DNA of 16,677 nucleotides from an uncultured Collinsella sp. (GCA_900555225.1 USKL01000004.1:1-16677); one strand, 5' to 3'; counted from the first letter of the stretch, positions 6,424-14,960 are shown. Translations and numbers: made by a program. Notes: generated by a model not told the origin, from the sequence alone.

Positions 6424-7221
6424 GTGGCGCTGGTATTTGACGTTCAGCAGGCGAACGGTAAGCCCGACGACAACCGTAATCCCGGCACCGCGTGCCCTTT
6501 TTGCGATACAGAAGGGCTCACCGACATCATTCGCCGTGATGGCGATTGCATTTGGCTCGAGAATAAGTTCAAGACCCTGCGCGCCACCCGTCAAACCGTG
6601 CTGATCGAGTCGGCCGATCACGATGCCGACCTGGTGACCTATGAACCGGATGAGCTGCATCATGTGATACGGTTTGCTCTGGGCTGTTGGCAGCAGATGA
6701 TCGATTCCCAACAGTACCGCAGTGTGCTCATGTACAAGAACAAGGGCCCGCTTTCGGGCGGCAGCCTCGTCCATCCACACATGCAGATTGTGGGCTTGGA
6801 ACAGGAGGACGGCTATGCGACGCTGACCTCAGCCAACTTTGAAGGCATTGGTGTCTGGCAACAGGGGAGAATCTCGGTCGACATCTCAACCGAACCGATT
6901 ATGGGGTTCTTTGAGGTCAACGTTTCAGCCCCGCAGGGAATCGCCGCCAGCGATGGCGCGCGAGACCAAGCCGAGACGGACCTCTTCGCCGATGCGATTC
7001 AGGTAGCTCTGCGCTATATCCTGAACGAGCACCATGGTGGTCGCGCAGAGTCGTACAACTTGTTCTTCTACCACATGTACGGTCGGACCATTGCCAAGGC
7101 GCTGCCGCGTTGGGTGGTTTCGCCCTACTTTGTCGGCTATCGTTTGGCCCAGGTCAATGCCGAGACGACGCTCGATATCGATGCTGAGCGCCTGCGCGCG
7201 CATCTGGAAACGCTCGTATAG
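6424..7221 (+). CDS. HIT/GalT-like protein (DUF4931 type)
   Basis: A 265-residue protein from a GTG at 6424 with GGAGGT about 7 nt upstream. Near the N-terminus CPFC (Cys24, Cys27) resembles the zinc-binding pair of galactose-1-phosphate uridylyltransferases. The segment GGSLVHPHMQIVG places His117-Pro-His119-Met-Gln121, the HxHxQ arrangement in which the middle histidine of GalT accepts the nucleotide. The C-terminal half has YNLFFYHMYGRT and a conserved ending. The overall layout suits the GalT-like branch of the HIT superfamily and what databases call DUF4931. It is shorter than true GalT (about 350 residues), so galactose metabolism should not be assumed; a nucleotidyl transferase or hydrolase acting on a sugar phosphate is a reasonable guess. 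It forms a unit with cutC, and its 3' end converges with the transporter gene. Confidence 0.75.
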   Translation: MALVFDVQQANGKPDDNRNPGTACPFCDTEGLTDIIRRDGDCIWLENKFKTLRATRQTVLIESADHDADLVTYEPDELHHVIRFALGCWQQMIDSQQYRSVLMYKNKGPLSGGSLVHPHMQIVGLEQEDGYATLTSANFEGIGVWQQGRISVDISTEPIMGFFEVNVSAPQGIAASDGARDQAETDLFADAIQVALRYILNEHHGGRAESYNLFFYHMYGRTIAKALPRWVVSPYFVGYRLAQVNAETTLDIDAERLRAHLETLV

Positions 7222-7223
7222 CA

Positions 7224-7252
7224 AGACTAGCCCCGCGTAATGCGGACAGTCT
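7224..7252. terminator. Weak hairpin between converging genes
   Basis: AGACT (7224-7228) pairs with AGTCT (7248-7252) and CCGC (7233-7236) with GCGG (7242-7245), separated by an uneven internal loop. It fills the 29-nt gap between two converging genes and touches the transporter's stop codon, the right place for a two-way terminator. The stem is broken and there is no T-run on either strand. Confidence 0.3.
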
Positions 7253-8249
7253 AGCGTGCCATGGCGTCGCGGCCGGCTTCGACCCGCTTGCGCTGGGCGG
7301 CGCGCTCCTCGCCGGTCAGATGCTCAAAGAGATGCCCGATAAGCGAGGCGAGCACCTGCTGAAACAGCGTTCCGCACATGACGGGAAACACGACCTCGCC
7401 GGGAAAATACTGTGTGGCGATGACGGCGCCCGAAGAGATATTGCGCATGCCGCAGGTAAAGCACATGGTGGTCGTCTCGTTATACGGCAGGTGCAACGCG
7501 CGGGCGACCAGAATGCCCACGACAAAACCGCTGATGGCGAACACCAGAATAAAGAGGGCGACTTCCAGGCGCACTGCGTTCATGTGCAGCACGTACTCGC
7601 TCATGGCGGTGGAGTTGGACGCGATGACGCCCATCATCATAAATTTGCAGGCGGGCGAGAGCGCGGGGGAGAGTTTCTCGTGTCCCCATCCGCGCGTGAG
7701 TTCGTTGATTACGATGCCGAGCAGGGCGGGGATGGCAATCATAAAGGCCATGTTCTGCATCATGCTCGGAACATCGATTGCGACGGTGGCGCCCAACAGG
7801 AGCTTGAGCGTGAGCGGAATCGTTACGGGCGATATAACCGAGGACGTCAGGATGATGGTGAGCGCGAGCGGGCCGTTGCCGCCGAACATGCTAATCCACA
7901 TAAAGGCAGTGACTGCCACGGGTACGCTGTACTCGAGCACGATGCCGCAGACAAGGTTGGGGTTGGAGCCAAAGAACAGTGAGCCCATGGCATACGCCGC
8001 GATGGGGATGATCACAGCCGAGACAAATAACGCCAAAATCAGATGCAGGGGACGGCGGAACACCTCAGCTACCTGGTGGAAGGTGTTGCTGAGCGCGCCT
8101 TGGAACGTCATAAAGGCAAACAGGGTGGGAACGATGGGCTTGAGAACGCCGATCTGCTGAGGAAAGAGCACGCCGAGCGCCACGCAAATCGGAACGATGA
8201 CCTGCATATGCCCCGCGAGAAATTTGCCCAGTCCAACCCATTGCTTCAT
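7251..8249 (-). CDS. BASS family (bile acid:sodium symporter-like) transporter
   Basis: An integral membrane protein of 332 residues with about nine to ten hydrophobic segments, fitting the BASS family (SBF domain). Marks of the family are the polar break SVPVAVTAFMW (108-118), the segment GNGPLALTII...SPVTIP (124-145) and CGMRNISSGAVIATQYFPG (266-284), the counterpart of the second crossing-helix region. Members carry bile acids, pantoate, pyruvate, 2-keto acids or other organic anions with sodium, so the substrate cannot be named from the sequence. The C-terminal 25 residues are charged and cytoplasmic. The start at 8249 has AAGGGAG about 11 nt upstream, slightly far. It is transcribed alone, divergent from the recJ-rel unit and convergent with the GalT-like gene. 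Confidence 0.85.
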   Translation of the reverse strand: MKQWVGLGKFLAGHMQVIVPICVALGVLFPQQIGVLKPIVPTLFAFMTFQGALSNTFHQVAEVFRRPLHLILALFVSAVIIPIAAYAMGSLFFGSNPNLVCGIVLEYSVPVAVTAFMWISMFGGNGPLALTIILTSSVISPVTIPLTLKLLLGATVAIDVPSMMQNMAFMIAIPALLGIVINELTRGWGHEKLSPALSPACKFMMMGVIASNSTAMSEYVLHMNAVRLEVALFILVFAISGFVVGILVARALHLPYNETTTMCFTCGMRNISSGAVIATQYFPGEVVFPVMCGTLFQQVLASLIGHLFEHLTGEERAAQRKRVEAGRDAMAR

Positions 8250-8378
8250 ATGCTCTTGTGACTCCCTTTGCTCGTGAATCCGTTTTGAATGGATATGCTA
8301 GACGCTCGCACGCGTCCGTGTGGCTGAAACGCTCGATTATTTCGAGGCTATTACCGCCCTCGTTTATCGAAACCACGG

Positions 8379-8409
8379 CGTGCTGGACGTTGTGCGTCCA
8401 CGCTGCACG
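8379..8409. promoter_or_regulatory. Inverted repeat over the -35 region of the recJ promoter
   Basis: TGGACG (8384-8389) and CGTCCA (8395-8400) form a perfect 6-bp inverted repeat around TTGTG. An outer pair, CGTGC (8379-8383) with GCACG (8405-8409), extends it with a 4-nt bulge. It ends just before the TATAAT at 8411 and covers the place of the -35 box, so it could be an operator. It does not match the actinobacterial LexA box. Confidence 0.4.
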
Positions 8410-8410
8410 G

Positions 8411-8416
8411 TATAAT
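8411..8416 (+). promoter_or_regulatory. Perfect -10 box, probable recJ-rel promoter
   Basis: TATAAT matches the consensus at all six positions, in an otherwise GC-rich stretch about 114 nt before the recJ start. The -35 is poor: TTGTGC at 8390-8395 would be only 15 nt away. A weak -35 beside a perfect -10 and an inverted repeat suggests a regulated promoter. A small hairpin (8435-8440 with 8445-8450, CGAA loop) lies in the resulting leader. Confidence 0.6.
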
Positions 8417-8472
8417 AAATCCGTTCAACAGATCTGCCTGCCGAAGCGGGCATACACAGAGGACTCATCGCT

Positions 8473-8538
8473 ATGAACCGTGAGAGGTATTGCGGCGACC
8501 TGCTCCTATCGGGGGTGGGCGCTTATGTCATCGCTTAA
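8473..8538 (+). CDS. Possible 21-codon leader ORF overlapping the recJ start
   Basis: An ATG at 8473 with AGAGGA 9 nt upstream opens a frame of 21 residues (MNRERYCGDLLL and on, ending GAYVIA) that stops at TAA 8536-8538. The stop falls 14 nt inside recJ, whose ATG is at 8525 in another frame. A ribosome ending there could restart on recJ, whose own GGGGTGGG site lies inside this ORF. I recognise no family, and no run of one amino acid suggests attenuation. It may be chance, although the start signal and the overlap are better than expected for noise. Confidence 0.35.
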   Translation: MNRERYCGDLLLSGVGAYVIA

Positions 8539-11500
8539 GACGACGCATCGCTGGGCGGTCGCTCGGCAAAACCCCAAGCTCGAAAAGGAGCTTTCGGCTG
8601 GCCTGGGCATACCCGGGCTGGTGGCGCGCATTATGGTTGCGCACGGCATTACATCCATCGCGGAAGGCCAGCTGTTTTTGACGCCTTCGCTCGATCGCGA
8701 CTGGGCCGACCCACTCATTATCCCGGGCATGTCGGTCGTTGCCGACCGCGTCGAGCGTGCCATTTGCAACCACGAGCACATCGCGGTCTTTGGCGATTTT
8801 GACGTTGACGGTATTACGTCGACCTGCCTGTTGACCGAGGCGCTGCGCGCGTTTGGTGCCGATGTCACGCCGTTTATTCCACATCGCTTTGACGAGGGCT
8901 ACGGTCTTTCGCGCGCGGCGCTCGACCGCGTTAACGAGCTCGCTCGCCCCCAACTGATCGTGACCGTCGATAACGGCATTGCCGCCAAGGAAGAGGTCTC
9001 CTATCTGGAGAGTCTGGGGATCGATTTGGTGGTCACGGACCATCACGAGCCCTCCGACCAGGTGCCGCAGGGCGTGCCCCTGACCGACCCCAAGCTCGAG
9101 GACGAGGGTCCCTCGCGCGAGCTTGCCGGTGCCGGCGTGGCACTCAAGCTGGTGCAGGTCCTGGGCGAGCGTCTGGGCAAGCCGTCGTATTGGCGTTCGC
9201 TGATCGAGGTCGCGGCGCTGGGCACCGTGTCCGACATGATGCCGCTCACGCCCGAGAATCGCGCACTGGTCGCCGAGGGCATCCAGCAGATGCGCGTGAC
9301 GGCCCGTCCCGGCTATATCGCGCTTGCCGCACTTGCCAAGACCGACCTTTCTACCATTACGGCCGACGGCCTGTCGTTTTCGCTCATCCCTCGTCTGAAC
9401 GCTGCCGGCCGCATGGCTGATCCCAAGCTGGCGCTCGACCTGCTGCTTGCCCGTGATCCTCTTGAAGCAAGTGCACTGGCAGCCGAGCTCGAGGAAATCA
9501 ATCGCCAACGCCGCGAGATCGAGGCCGAGCTTACGCGCGATGCCATGGCGAAAGTCGAGGAGACTTATGACGGTGGGCGCGCAATCGTCGTGGGTGGCGA
9601 GGGCTGGCACGAGGGCGTCAAGGGCATCGTGGCAAGCCGCCTGACCAACCGTTATCACGTGCCGGCGCTGCTGTTCTCGATCGAAGACGGTATCGCTCGC
9701 GGTTCGGGTCGCTCGGTGGGCAAGGTCAACCTGTTCGACGCCGTCGAGCGTTGCTCCGATCTGCTGATTCGTCGCGGCGGGCATGCCGGTGCGGTGGGCG
9801 TGACCATCGAGGCGTCCAAGCTCGACGAGTTCCGTCGTCGCCTTTCCGCCGTGCTATCGGAGCTTCCCGCCGAGGACTTTGAGGACACTGACGAGGTTGC
9901 CGCCACCGTTGACCTCTCCGAGCTAAATATCGAGACTATCGAGCAGATCTCCCGTCTTGAGCCGTTTGGCCAGGGCAACAAGGTGCCGCTGTTGGCGGCC
10001 GAGGGTGTGACAATGTGCGATCGCGCCGTGGTGGGCAAAACTGGCGAGCACATGCGCTTCGTGGCGACCGATGGCGCCGCGAGTGTGCCGGCCATTATGT
10101 TCCGCGTGCCGCAGATCGATAAGCTCATCAATTGCGATAGCGCCGTCGACTTGGTGTTCGAGGCCGTGGCCGAGCATTGGCAGGGACGTGTAAAGCCCAA
10201 GCTTATGATCAAGGATGTCTTGGTCCGCGATACCACGGCGCCCAGCGTTGACGACCCGGCATGTGAGCTTCGCCGCGGCGTGGAGCCTGCGGACGCCGGT
10301 CTTCGTCTGGAGCCCCGCAAGCGCCAAACGCTCGCCCAGCTTTCCTATACCGAGCTGACGCGCTCGCTTATCCATAGCTTTATCGGCTCGAACAAGCCGC
10401 ACCGCGCGCAGGCCGAGGCGCTCGATGCCCTGGCCGATCACCAAAGTGTTCTGGCCGTTATGGGAACGGGGCGCGGCAAGTCTCTTATCTTCCATGTGCA
10501 TGCCGCGCGCGAGGCGGTCCTTCGCGGGCGTGCGAGCATCTTTGTCTATCCGCTGCGCGCGCTCGTTGCCGACCAGGCCTATCACCTCTCGTCGACGATG
10601 GCCGCGCTTGGCATTGGCGTCGGCGTGCTGACCGGCGAGACCGTGGAGGCAGCGCGCGATGACGTGTTTGCCGGCTTGGCTTCGGGCCGCACCGGCATCG
10701 TGCTCACGACGCCCGAGTTCCTGTCCATTCACCGCGACCGCTTTGTGCATTCGGGGCGCATCGGTTTTGTCGTTATCGATGAGGCGCATCATGCCGGTCT
10801 TGCCAAGGGCGGCGACCGCAGCGCATACCTCGACATGCCCGATATCCTCAAGGCCTTGGGCGACCCGGTCGTTCTGGCCACGACTGCCACCGCAACGGCT
10901 CCGGTCGTTGCGGAGCTCGCCCGCGTGCTACCGATTACCCGTACGGTGGTCGACGAGACGGTGCGCGAGAACTTGCAGCTCGAGGACGATCGCGATCTTG
11001 CGAGCCGCGAAAACCGCCTGGTGTCAATCGTGGCGACGGGGGAGAAGACTGTCATCTACGTCAACTCGCGCGACCAGTCCGTGGCGCTTGCCAAGACGCT
11101 ACGCAAACGCGTTCCCGACTACGCGTCACATATCGCCTTTTACAACGCGGGCCTTACGCGCGCCGACCGCCATCGCGTAGAGGAGGCGTTTCGTGACGGA
11201 AGCCTCAGCTGCATCGTTTCGACCTCTGCCTTTGGCGAGGGCGTCAACCTTCCCGATATTCGTCATGTCGTGCTCTATCACATGCCGTTTGGCGCGATTG
11301 AGTTTAACCAGATGAGTGGCCGTGCCGGCCGCGATGGGCAGCCCGCCGTGATTCACCTGCTCTATTCGTCGCGTGACGCTCGTATTAATGAGCGCCTGCT
11401 CGATTGTTACGCGCCCGAGCGCGATGAGCTTGTCACGCTCTATCGAGCGCTGCAAACCATGTGGCGCTCCAACCGCGGCAAGACCGGGGACGATTCCTTT

Positions 11501-11812
11501 AGCGCGAGCGATATCGACATCGCGCAGATGTGCCTTGCCATCGATGCCCGCACGCCGGTCGACGAGCGCTCGGTGGAAAGCGGCCTGGGAATCTTCGAAG
11601 AGCTTGGTTTCTGTCGCGTTTCGGGGTTTGACGACACCCGTCGCATCGCGATGGCAGAAAACCCGGGCCGTGTGCAATTGAGCAGGTCAATTCGCTATTT
11701 GGAGGGCTTGCGCTCGCGCATGGAGTTCTCGGCTTTCCGGAGCTGGGCGCTCGATTCGTGCGCTTCTGATATGCTAGCCAAAGTTAACCGCCCGATCGTA
11801 CCGCGGGCCTAG
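8525..11812 (+). CDS. recJ: RecJ-RecQ fusion: single-strand exonuclease with C-terminal SF2 helicase
   Basis: A 1095-residue cytoplasmic DNA repair protein. The start at 8525 (GGGGTGGG 7 nt upstream) gives the usual RecJ beginning HRWAVA; the earlier GTG at 8480 adds residues unlike the family. Residues 1 to about 580 are a complete RecJ: GDFDVDG (90-96), DNG (149-151), DHH (172-174), DHHA1 motif GGHAG (418-422) and then an OB-like region. From about 610 a RecQ-like helicase follows: Walker A GTGRGKS (647-653), DEAHH (752-756), TTATATA (motif III region), and QMSGRAGRDG (929-938, motif VI). The four-cysteine zinc module and HRDC domain of classical RecQ are not visible; the last 150 residues are unassigned. 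RecQ and RecJ act together in the RecF pathway, so the fusion joins unwinding and 5'-3' digestion. rel starts 15 nt downstream. Confidence 0.88.
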   Translation: MSSLKTTHRWAVARQNPKLEKELSAGLGIPGLVARIMVAHGITSIAEGQLFLTPSLDRDWADPLIIPGMSVVADRVERAICNHEHIAVFGDFDVDGITSTCLLTEALRAFGADVTPFIPHRFDEGYGLSRAALDRVNELARPQLIVTVDNGIAAKEEVSYLESLGIDLVVTDHHEPSDQVPQGVPLTDPKLEDEGPSRELAGAGVALKLVQVLGERLGKPSYWRSLIEVAALGTVSDMMPLTPENRALVAEGIQQMRVTARPGYIALAALAKTDLSTITADGLSFSLIPRLNAAGRMADPKLALDLLLARDPLEASALAAELEEINRQRREIEAELTRDAMAKVEETYDGGRAIVVGGEGWHEGVKGIVASRLTNRYHVPALLFSIEDGIARGSGRSVGKVNLFDAVERCSDLLIRRGGHAGAVGVTIEASKLDEFRRRLSAVLSELPAEDFEDTDEVAATVDLSELNIETIEQISRLEPFGQGNKVPLLAAEGVTMCDRAVVGKTGEHMRFVATDGAASVPAIMFRVPQIDKLINCDSAVDLVFEAVAEHWQGRVKPKLMIKDVLVRDTTAPSVDDPACELRRGVEPADAGLRLEPRKRQTLAQLSYTELTRSLIHSFIGSNKPHRAQAEALDALADHQSVLAVMGTGRGKSLIFHVHAAREAVLRGRASIFVYPLRALVADQAYHLSSTMAALGIGVGVLTGETVEAARDDVFAGLASGRTGIVLTTPEFLSIHRDRFVHSGRIGFVVIDEAHHAGLAKGGDRSAYLDMPDILKALGDPVVLATTATATAPVVAELARVLPITRTVVDETVRENLQLEDDRDLASRENRLVSIVATGEKTVIYVNSRDQSVALAKTLRKRVPDYASHIAFYNAGLTRADRHRVEEAFRDGSLSCIVSTSAFGEGVNLPDIRHVVLYHMPFGAIEFNQMSGRAGRDGQPAVIHLLYSSRDARINERLLDCYAPERDELVTLYRALQTMWRSNRGKTGDDSFSASDIDIAQMCLAIDARTPVDERSVESGLGIFEELGFCRVSGFDDTRRIAMAENPGRVQLSRSIRYLEGLRSRMEFSAFRSWALDSCASDMLAKVNRPIVPRA

Positions 11813-11827
11813 GGGAAGGGGACCTCG

Positions 11828-14188
11828 ATGGATGCCGCAGCCCGTACCGCCCATGATTCCACCCTCCAGCCGTTTTCGGAGATGGAGCACTATAAGCATG
11901 CCGATGAGCTGCCGCCCGAGATTATGGCGGACAGCTACGACAAGCTGGAGCGCCTGTGCCTCAAATATATGAATGAGGACGACTTCTCCAAGGTGGAGCA
12001 GGCCTATTGCTTTGCCGCCGAGAAGCACTGCAACCAAAAGCGCCGCTCGGGCGAGATGTACATCAACCATCCCGTCGAGGTGGCCATCATTTTGGCCGAC
12101 CTCAAGATGGACTGCGATGTGGTGTGCGCCGCGCTGCTGCACGATACCGTTGAGGATACCGAGACCTCGCTTGCCGATGTTTCCGGTCTGTTTGGCGATA
12201 CGGTAGCCGAGCTCGTCGATGGCGTGACCAAGCTCACCAACATCGAAGTCGATAGCATGGACGAGAAGCAGGCGCTTACGCTGCGCAAGATGTTCCTCGC
12301 CATGTCCAAGGACATCCGCGTCATCATCGTTAAGCTTGCCGACCGTCTGCACAACATGCGCACCCTTGCGGCCCTTCGCGAGGATCGTCGCCTGTTTAAG
12401 GCTCGCGAGACCATGGACGTGTATGCGCCCCTGGCCGACCGCCTGGGCATGAGCTCGATTAAATGGGAGCTCGAGGACCTGTCCTTCTTCTACCTGGAGC
12501 CCGATGCCTACCAGCGCATTGCGCGCATGGTGGCGGAGTCGCGTGAGGTCCGTGAGCGCTATCTGGCCGAGACCATCAAGACACTCACCGACGAGCTCAA
12601 CCGCATTGGCCTGGAGGGCTTCCAGATCAACGGCCGCTCCAAGCACTATTGGTCCATCTACCAAAAGATGAAGCGCAAGGGCAAGGAATTCTCCGAGATC
12701 TACGACCTGGTGGCACTGCGCGTCATCACGCATTCGGTGCGCGATTGCTACTCCACGCTCGGCGCGGTGCATACGCTGTGGCACCCCATGCCCGGTCGCT
12801 TTAAAGACTATATCGCCATGCCCAAGGTCAATAACTACCAGTCGCTCCATACGACGGTTATCGGCCCCACGGCCCGCCCACTCGAGATTCAGATTCGAAC
12901 CTACGAGATGCATGAGCAGGCCGAGTACGGCATTGCCGCCCACTGGCTCTATAAGAAGTCGGGCGGATCGTCTGCTTCCAAGACCAATGACGCTCAGCGT
13001 CTGGACGACCAGATTAACTGGCTCAAGCACTCACTCGATTGGGCAGCGTCTGATGAGATTACCGACGCCAAGGAATACCTGCACTCGCTGAAGGTCGATC
13101 TGTTCGACCAGGAGATCTTTGTCTTTACACCCAAGGGCGAAGTCATGGCACTTCGTGCCGGCTCCACGCCGCTCGACTTTGCCTACGCCGTTCACACCGA
13201 GGTGGGCAACCACTGCGTCGGCGCTAAGATCAACGGTGCGGTGGCCCCGCTCACGCACGAGATCAAGACGGGCGACCGTGTCGAGATCCTGACCAACAAG
13301 AGTTCCAAGCCGTCGCGTGATTGGCTCAAGATCGTTAAGACACCTTCCGCCAAGTCAAAGATCCGCCGTTACTTCGCCGCCGCGACCAAAGACGATGACG
13401 CTGCTGCCGGCCGCGATATACTGGCCAAGGACCTGCGCAAGCGCGGGTATGGCATCTCTACGCCGCGATCCACGCGTGCGCTCAACGCCGTGGCGGAGCA
13501 GTTTAACTTCAAGCAGCTCGAGGACCTGTTTGCCGCCGTCGGCGCCGGCAAGGTTGCCCCGCGCGCTGTGGGCAATAAGGTCGAGCAAATCTTGGACCCC
13601 AAGCCCGAGGAACAGCTCACCAAGGCCGAGGCTATCGCCGAGGTCGTGAAGCAGCCCGCTCGCGGCTCCAACCGCAAGCCGCAAAAGCGCGGCAAGAGCG
13701 CCAGTAACGGCATTATCGTCAAGGGCGAGAGCAACAGCGGTCTGCTTGTCCGTCTGGCGCATTGCTGCAATCCGGTGACGGGCGACGATATCGTCGGCTT
13801 CATCACGCGCGGTCGCGGCGTCTCGGTGCATCGCGCCAACTGCCCCAACGTTAAGGGTCTTATGGAACATCCCGAGCGCATGATCGACGTGGAGTGGGAC
13901 GGCGCTGCCGACACCCTCTTTCAGGTCGAGATCGTGGTCGAGTGCCTGGACCGCATGGGCCTGCTCAAGGATGTCACTATCGCCATTGGCGATGCGGGCG
14001 GCAATATCCTTTCTGCCGCCACGTCGACCAACCGCGAGGGTATTGCAACCCTGCGCTTTATGGTCGAGATTTCGGATGCGAGCGGCCTGGATCCGCTGCT
14101 GGCTTCCATCAGCAGTGTCGATTCGGTCTACGACGCTCGCCGTCTTATGCCCGGCGAAGGCGGAGCTCAGCTCAAGCGCCGTGTGTAG
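11828..14188 (+). CDS. rel: Bifunctional (p)ppGpp synthetase/hydrolase Rel
   Basis: A 786-residue RelA/SpoT homologue that makes and degrades the stringent-response alarmones in the cytoplasm on the ribosome. The ATG at 11828 follows a G-rich ribosome site. Domains: HD hydrolase with the metal site intact (His81 in YINHPVE, HDTVED at 105-110), synthetase with RFKD at 324-327 and MPKVNNYQSLHTTV after it, TGS near 427-487 (FVFTPKGEVMAL), a zinc-finger/helical region with His-Cys-Cys (Cys646, Cys647), and a C-terminal ACT domain from about 695. The RxKD form of the synthetase motif marks bifunctional enzymes; synthase-only RelA has ExDD. A poorly conserved linker of about 50 basic residues (RGSNRKPQKRGKS) precedes the finger. 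It lies 15 nt after recJ, so both are probably on one transcript, and a terminator follows. Confidence 0.95.
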   Translation: MDAAARTAHDSTLQPFSEMEHYKHADELPPEIMADSYDKLERLCLKYMNEDDFSKVEQAYCFAAEKHCNQKRRSGEMYINHPVEVAIILADLKMDCDVVCAALLHDTVEDTETSLADVSGLFGDTVAELVDGVTKLTNIEVDSMDEKQALTLRKMFLAMSKDIRVIIVKLADRLHNMRTLAALREDRRLFKARETMDVYAPLADRLGMSSIKWELEDLSFFYLEPDAYQRIARMVAESREVRERYLAETIKTLTDELNRIGLEGFQINGRSKHYWSIYQKMKRKGKEFSEIYDLVALRVITHSVRDCYSTLGAVHTLWHPMPGRFKDYIAMPKVNNYQSLHTTVIGPTARPLEIQIRTYEMHEQAEYGIAAHWLYKKSGGSSASKTNDAQRLDDQINWLKHSLDWAASDEITDAKEYLHSLKVDLFDQEIFVFTPKGEVMALRAGSTPLDFAYAVHTEVGNHCVGAKINGAVAPLTHEIKTGDRVEILTNKSSKPSRDWLKIVKTPSAKSKIRRYFAAATKDDDAAAGRDILAKDLRKRGYGISTPRSTRALNAVAEQFNFKQLEDLFAAVGAGKVAPRAVGNKVEQILDPKPEEQLTKAEAIAEVVKQPARGSNRKPQKRGKSASNGIIVKGESNSGLLVRLAHCCNPVTGDDIVGFITRGRGVSVHRANCPNVKGLMEHPERMIDVEWDGAADTLFQVEIVVECLDRMGLLKDVTIAIGDAGGNILSAATSTNREGIATLRFMVEISDASGLDPLLASISSVDSVYDARRLMPGEGGAQLKRRV

Positions 14189-14221
14189 GTGCGAGAGCCT
14201 CTCAGCATCATAGATATTGGT

Positions 14222-14260
14222 TACGTTCGAGGCATCGTTTGGTGCCTCGAACGTATTTTA
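14222..14260 (+). terminator. Intrinsic terminator after rel
   Basis: ACGTTCGAGGCATC (14223-14236) pairs with GGTGCCTCGAACGT (14241-14254) around GTTT, with one T-G pair and an extra T-A pair at the base, followed by ATTTTA. The T-run is short. It ends only about 17 nt before the next start codon, so some read-through is possible. Confidence 0.8.
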
Positions 14261-14276
14261 GAAGGAGGGCATGCGC

Positions 14277-14960
14277 ATGGACGATATGACTTTGGACCTG
14301 ACACCCCGAGGTGCGGCTTCGATTGAGGCACTCGTTAACGGCCCGATTCAGACCAACAGTTACGCCGTGATTTCGAATGACGAGTGCTTAATCGTCGATC
14401 CGGCATGGGAGGGCGAGCGTCTTGTGGAGCATATCCGCACCGCGCATCCCGAGGTGCGCGTACTCGGCTCTGTCTGCACGCACGGTCATGCCGACCATGT
14501 TGGCGGGGTTGCCGGGGTTCGAGCTGTCGTTGGCGACAGTGCACTATATGAGTTGTGCGCTAAGGACGTGACGGTACCTCGCGCAAATATCGAGGAGCAG
14601 CGTGTCATGTGGGGTATCGAGACGCCCGATCCGGGTGAGCCGACGCGTTTGCTTGCCGAGGGCGATACAATCGAGGTGGGCGACGTCTGCCTGCAGGTGA
14701 TCGAGACGCCGGGGCATACGCCGGGCGGCATCGTCCTGTTCGCCGCGACCGAGCAGGGGAACATCGCCTTTGTGGGCGACACGCTTTTCCCGGGCAGCCA
14801 CGGTCGTACCGATCTTTCCGGCGGTGACGAGGCGGCGATTATGCGCTCGCTCTCCAAACTTGCCAAGACGCTTCCTCCCGATACCGTTTGCTTGACGGGC
14901 CATGGCGATTCGACCACGATGGCGCGCGAACTTATGCAGAACCCGTTTATGCAGATGTAG
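14277..14960 (+). CDS. Metallo-beta-lactamase-fold hydrolase, glyoxalase II-like
   Basis: A 227-residue cytoplasmic hydrolase. The ATG at 14277 has AAGGAGG 8 nt upstream; the ATG at 14271 is only 2-3 nt from that site and is less likely. The metal site is complete: HGHADH (His69, His71, Asp73, His74), His147 in ETPGHTPGG, Asp168 in VGDTLF and His209 in TGHG. NGPIQTNSYAV near the N-terminus and FPGSHGRTDL are usual for the small glyoxalase II-like group, which hydrolyses thioesters such as S-lactoyl derivatives; members are often found near relA in Gram-positive genomes. The substrate here is unknown. The only promoter candidates are those upstream of the rel terminator, so it may depend on read-through or on a start inside rel. 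Confidence 0.88.
   Translation: MDDMTLDLTPRGAASIEALVNGPIQTNSYAVISNDECLIVDPAWEGERLVEHIRTAHPEVRVLGSVCTHGHADHVGGVAGVRAVVGDSALYELCAKDVTVPRANIEEQRVMWGIETPDPGEPTRLLAEGDTIEVGDVCLQVIETPGHTPGGIVLFAATEQGNIAFVGDTLFPGSHGRTDLSGGDEAAIMRSLSKLAKTLPPDTVCLTGHGDSTTMARELMQNPFMQM

Noticed and set aside
8528..9784. Minus-strand ORF of 418 codons opposite recJ
   Set aside because: Opposite the conserved RecJ motifs; composition is typical of a reverse-strand shadow.
11774..13030. Minus-strand ORF of 418 codons opposite rel
   Set aside because: Covers the HD and synthetase domains of rel on the other strand; no recognisable protein.
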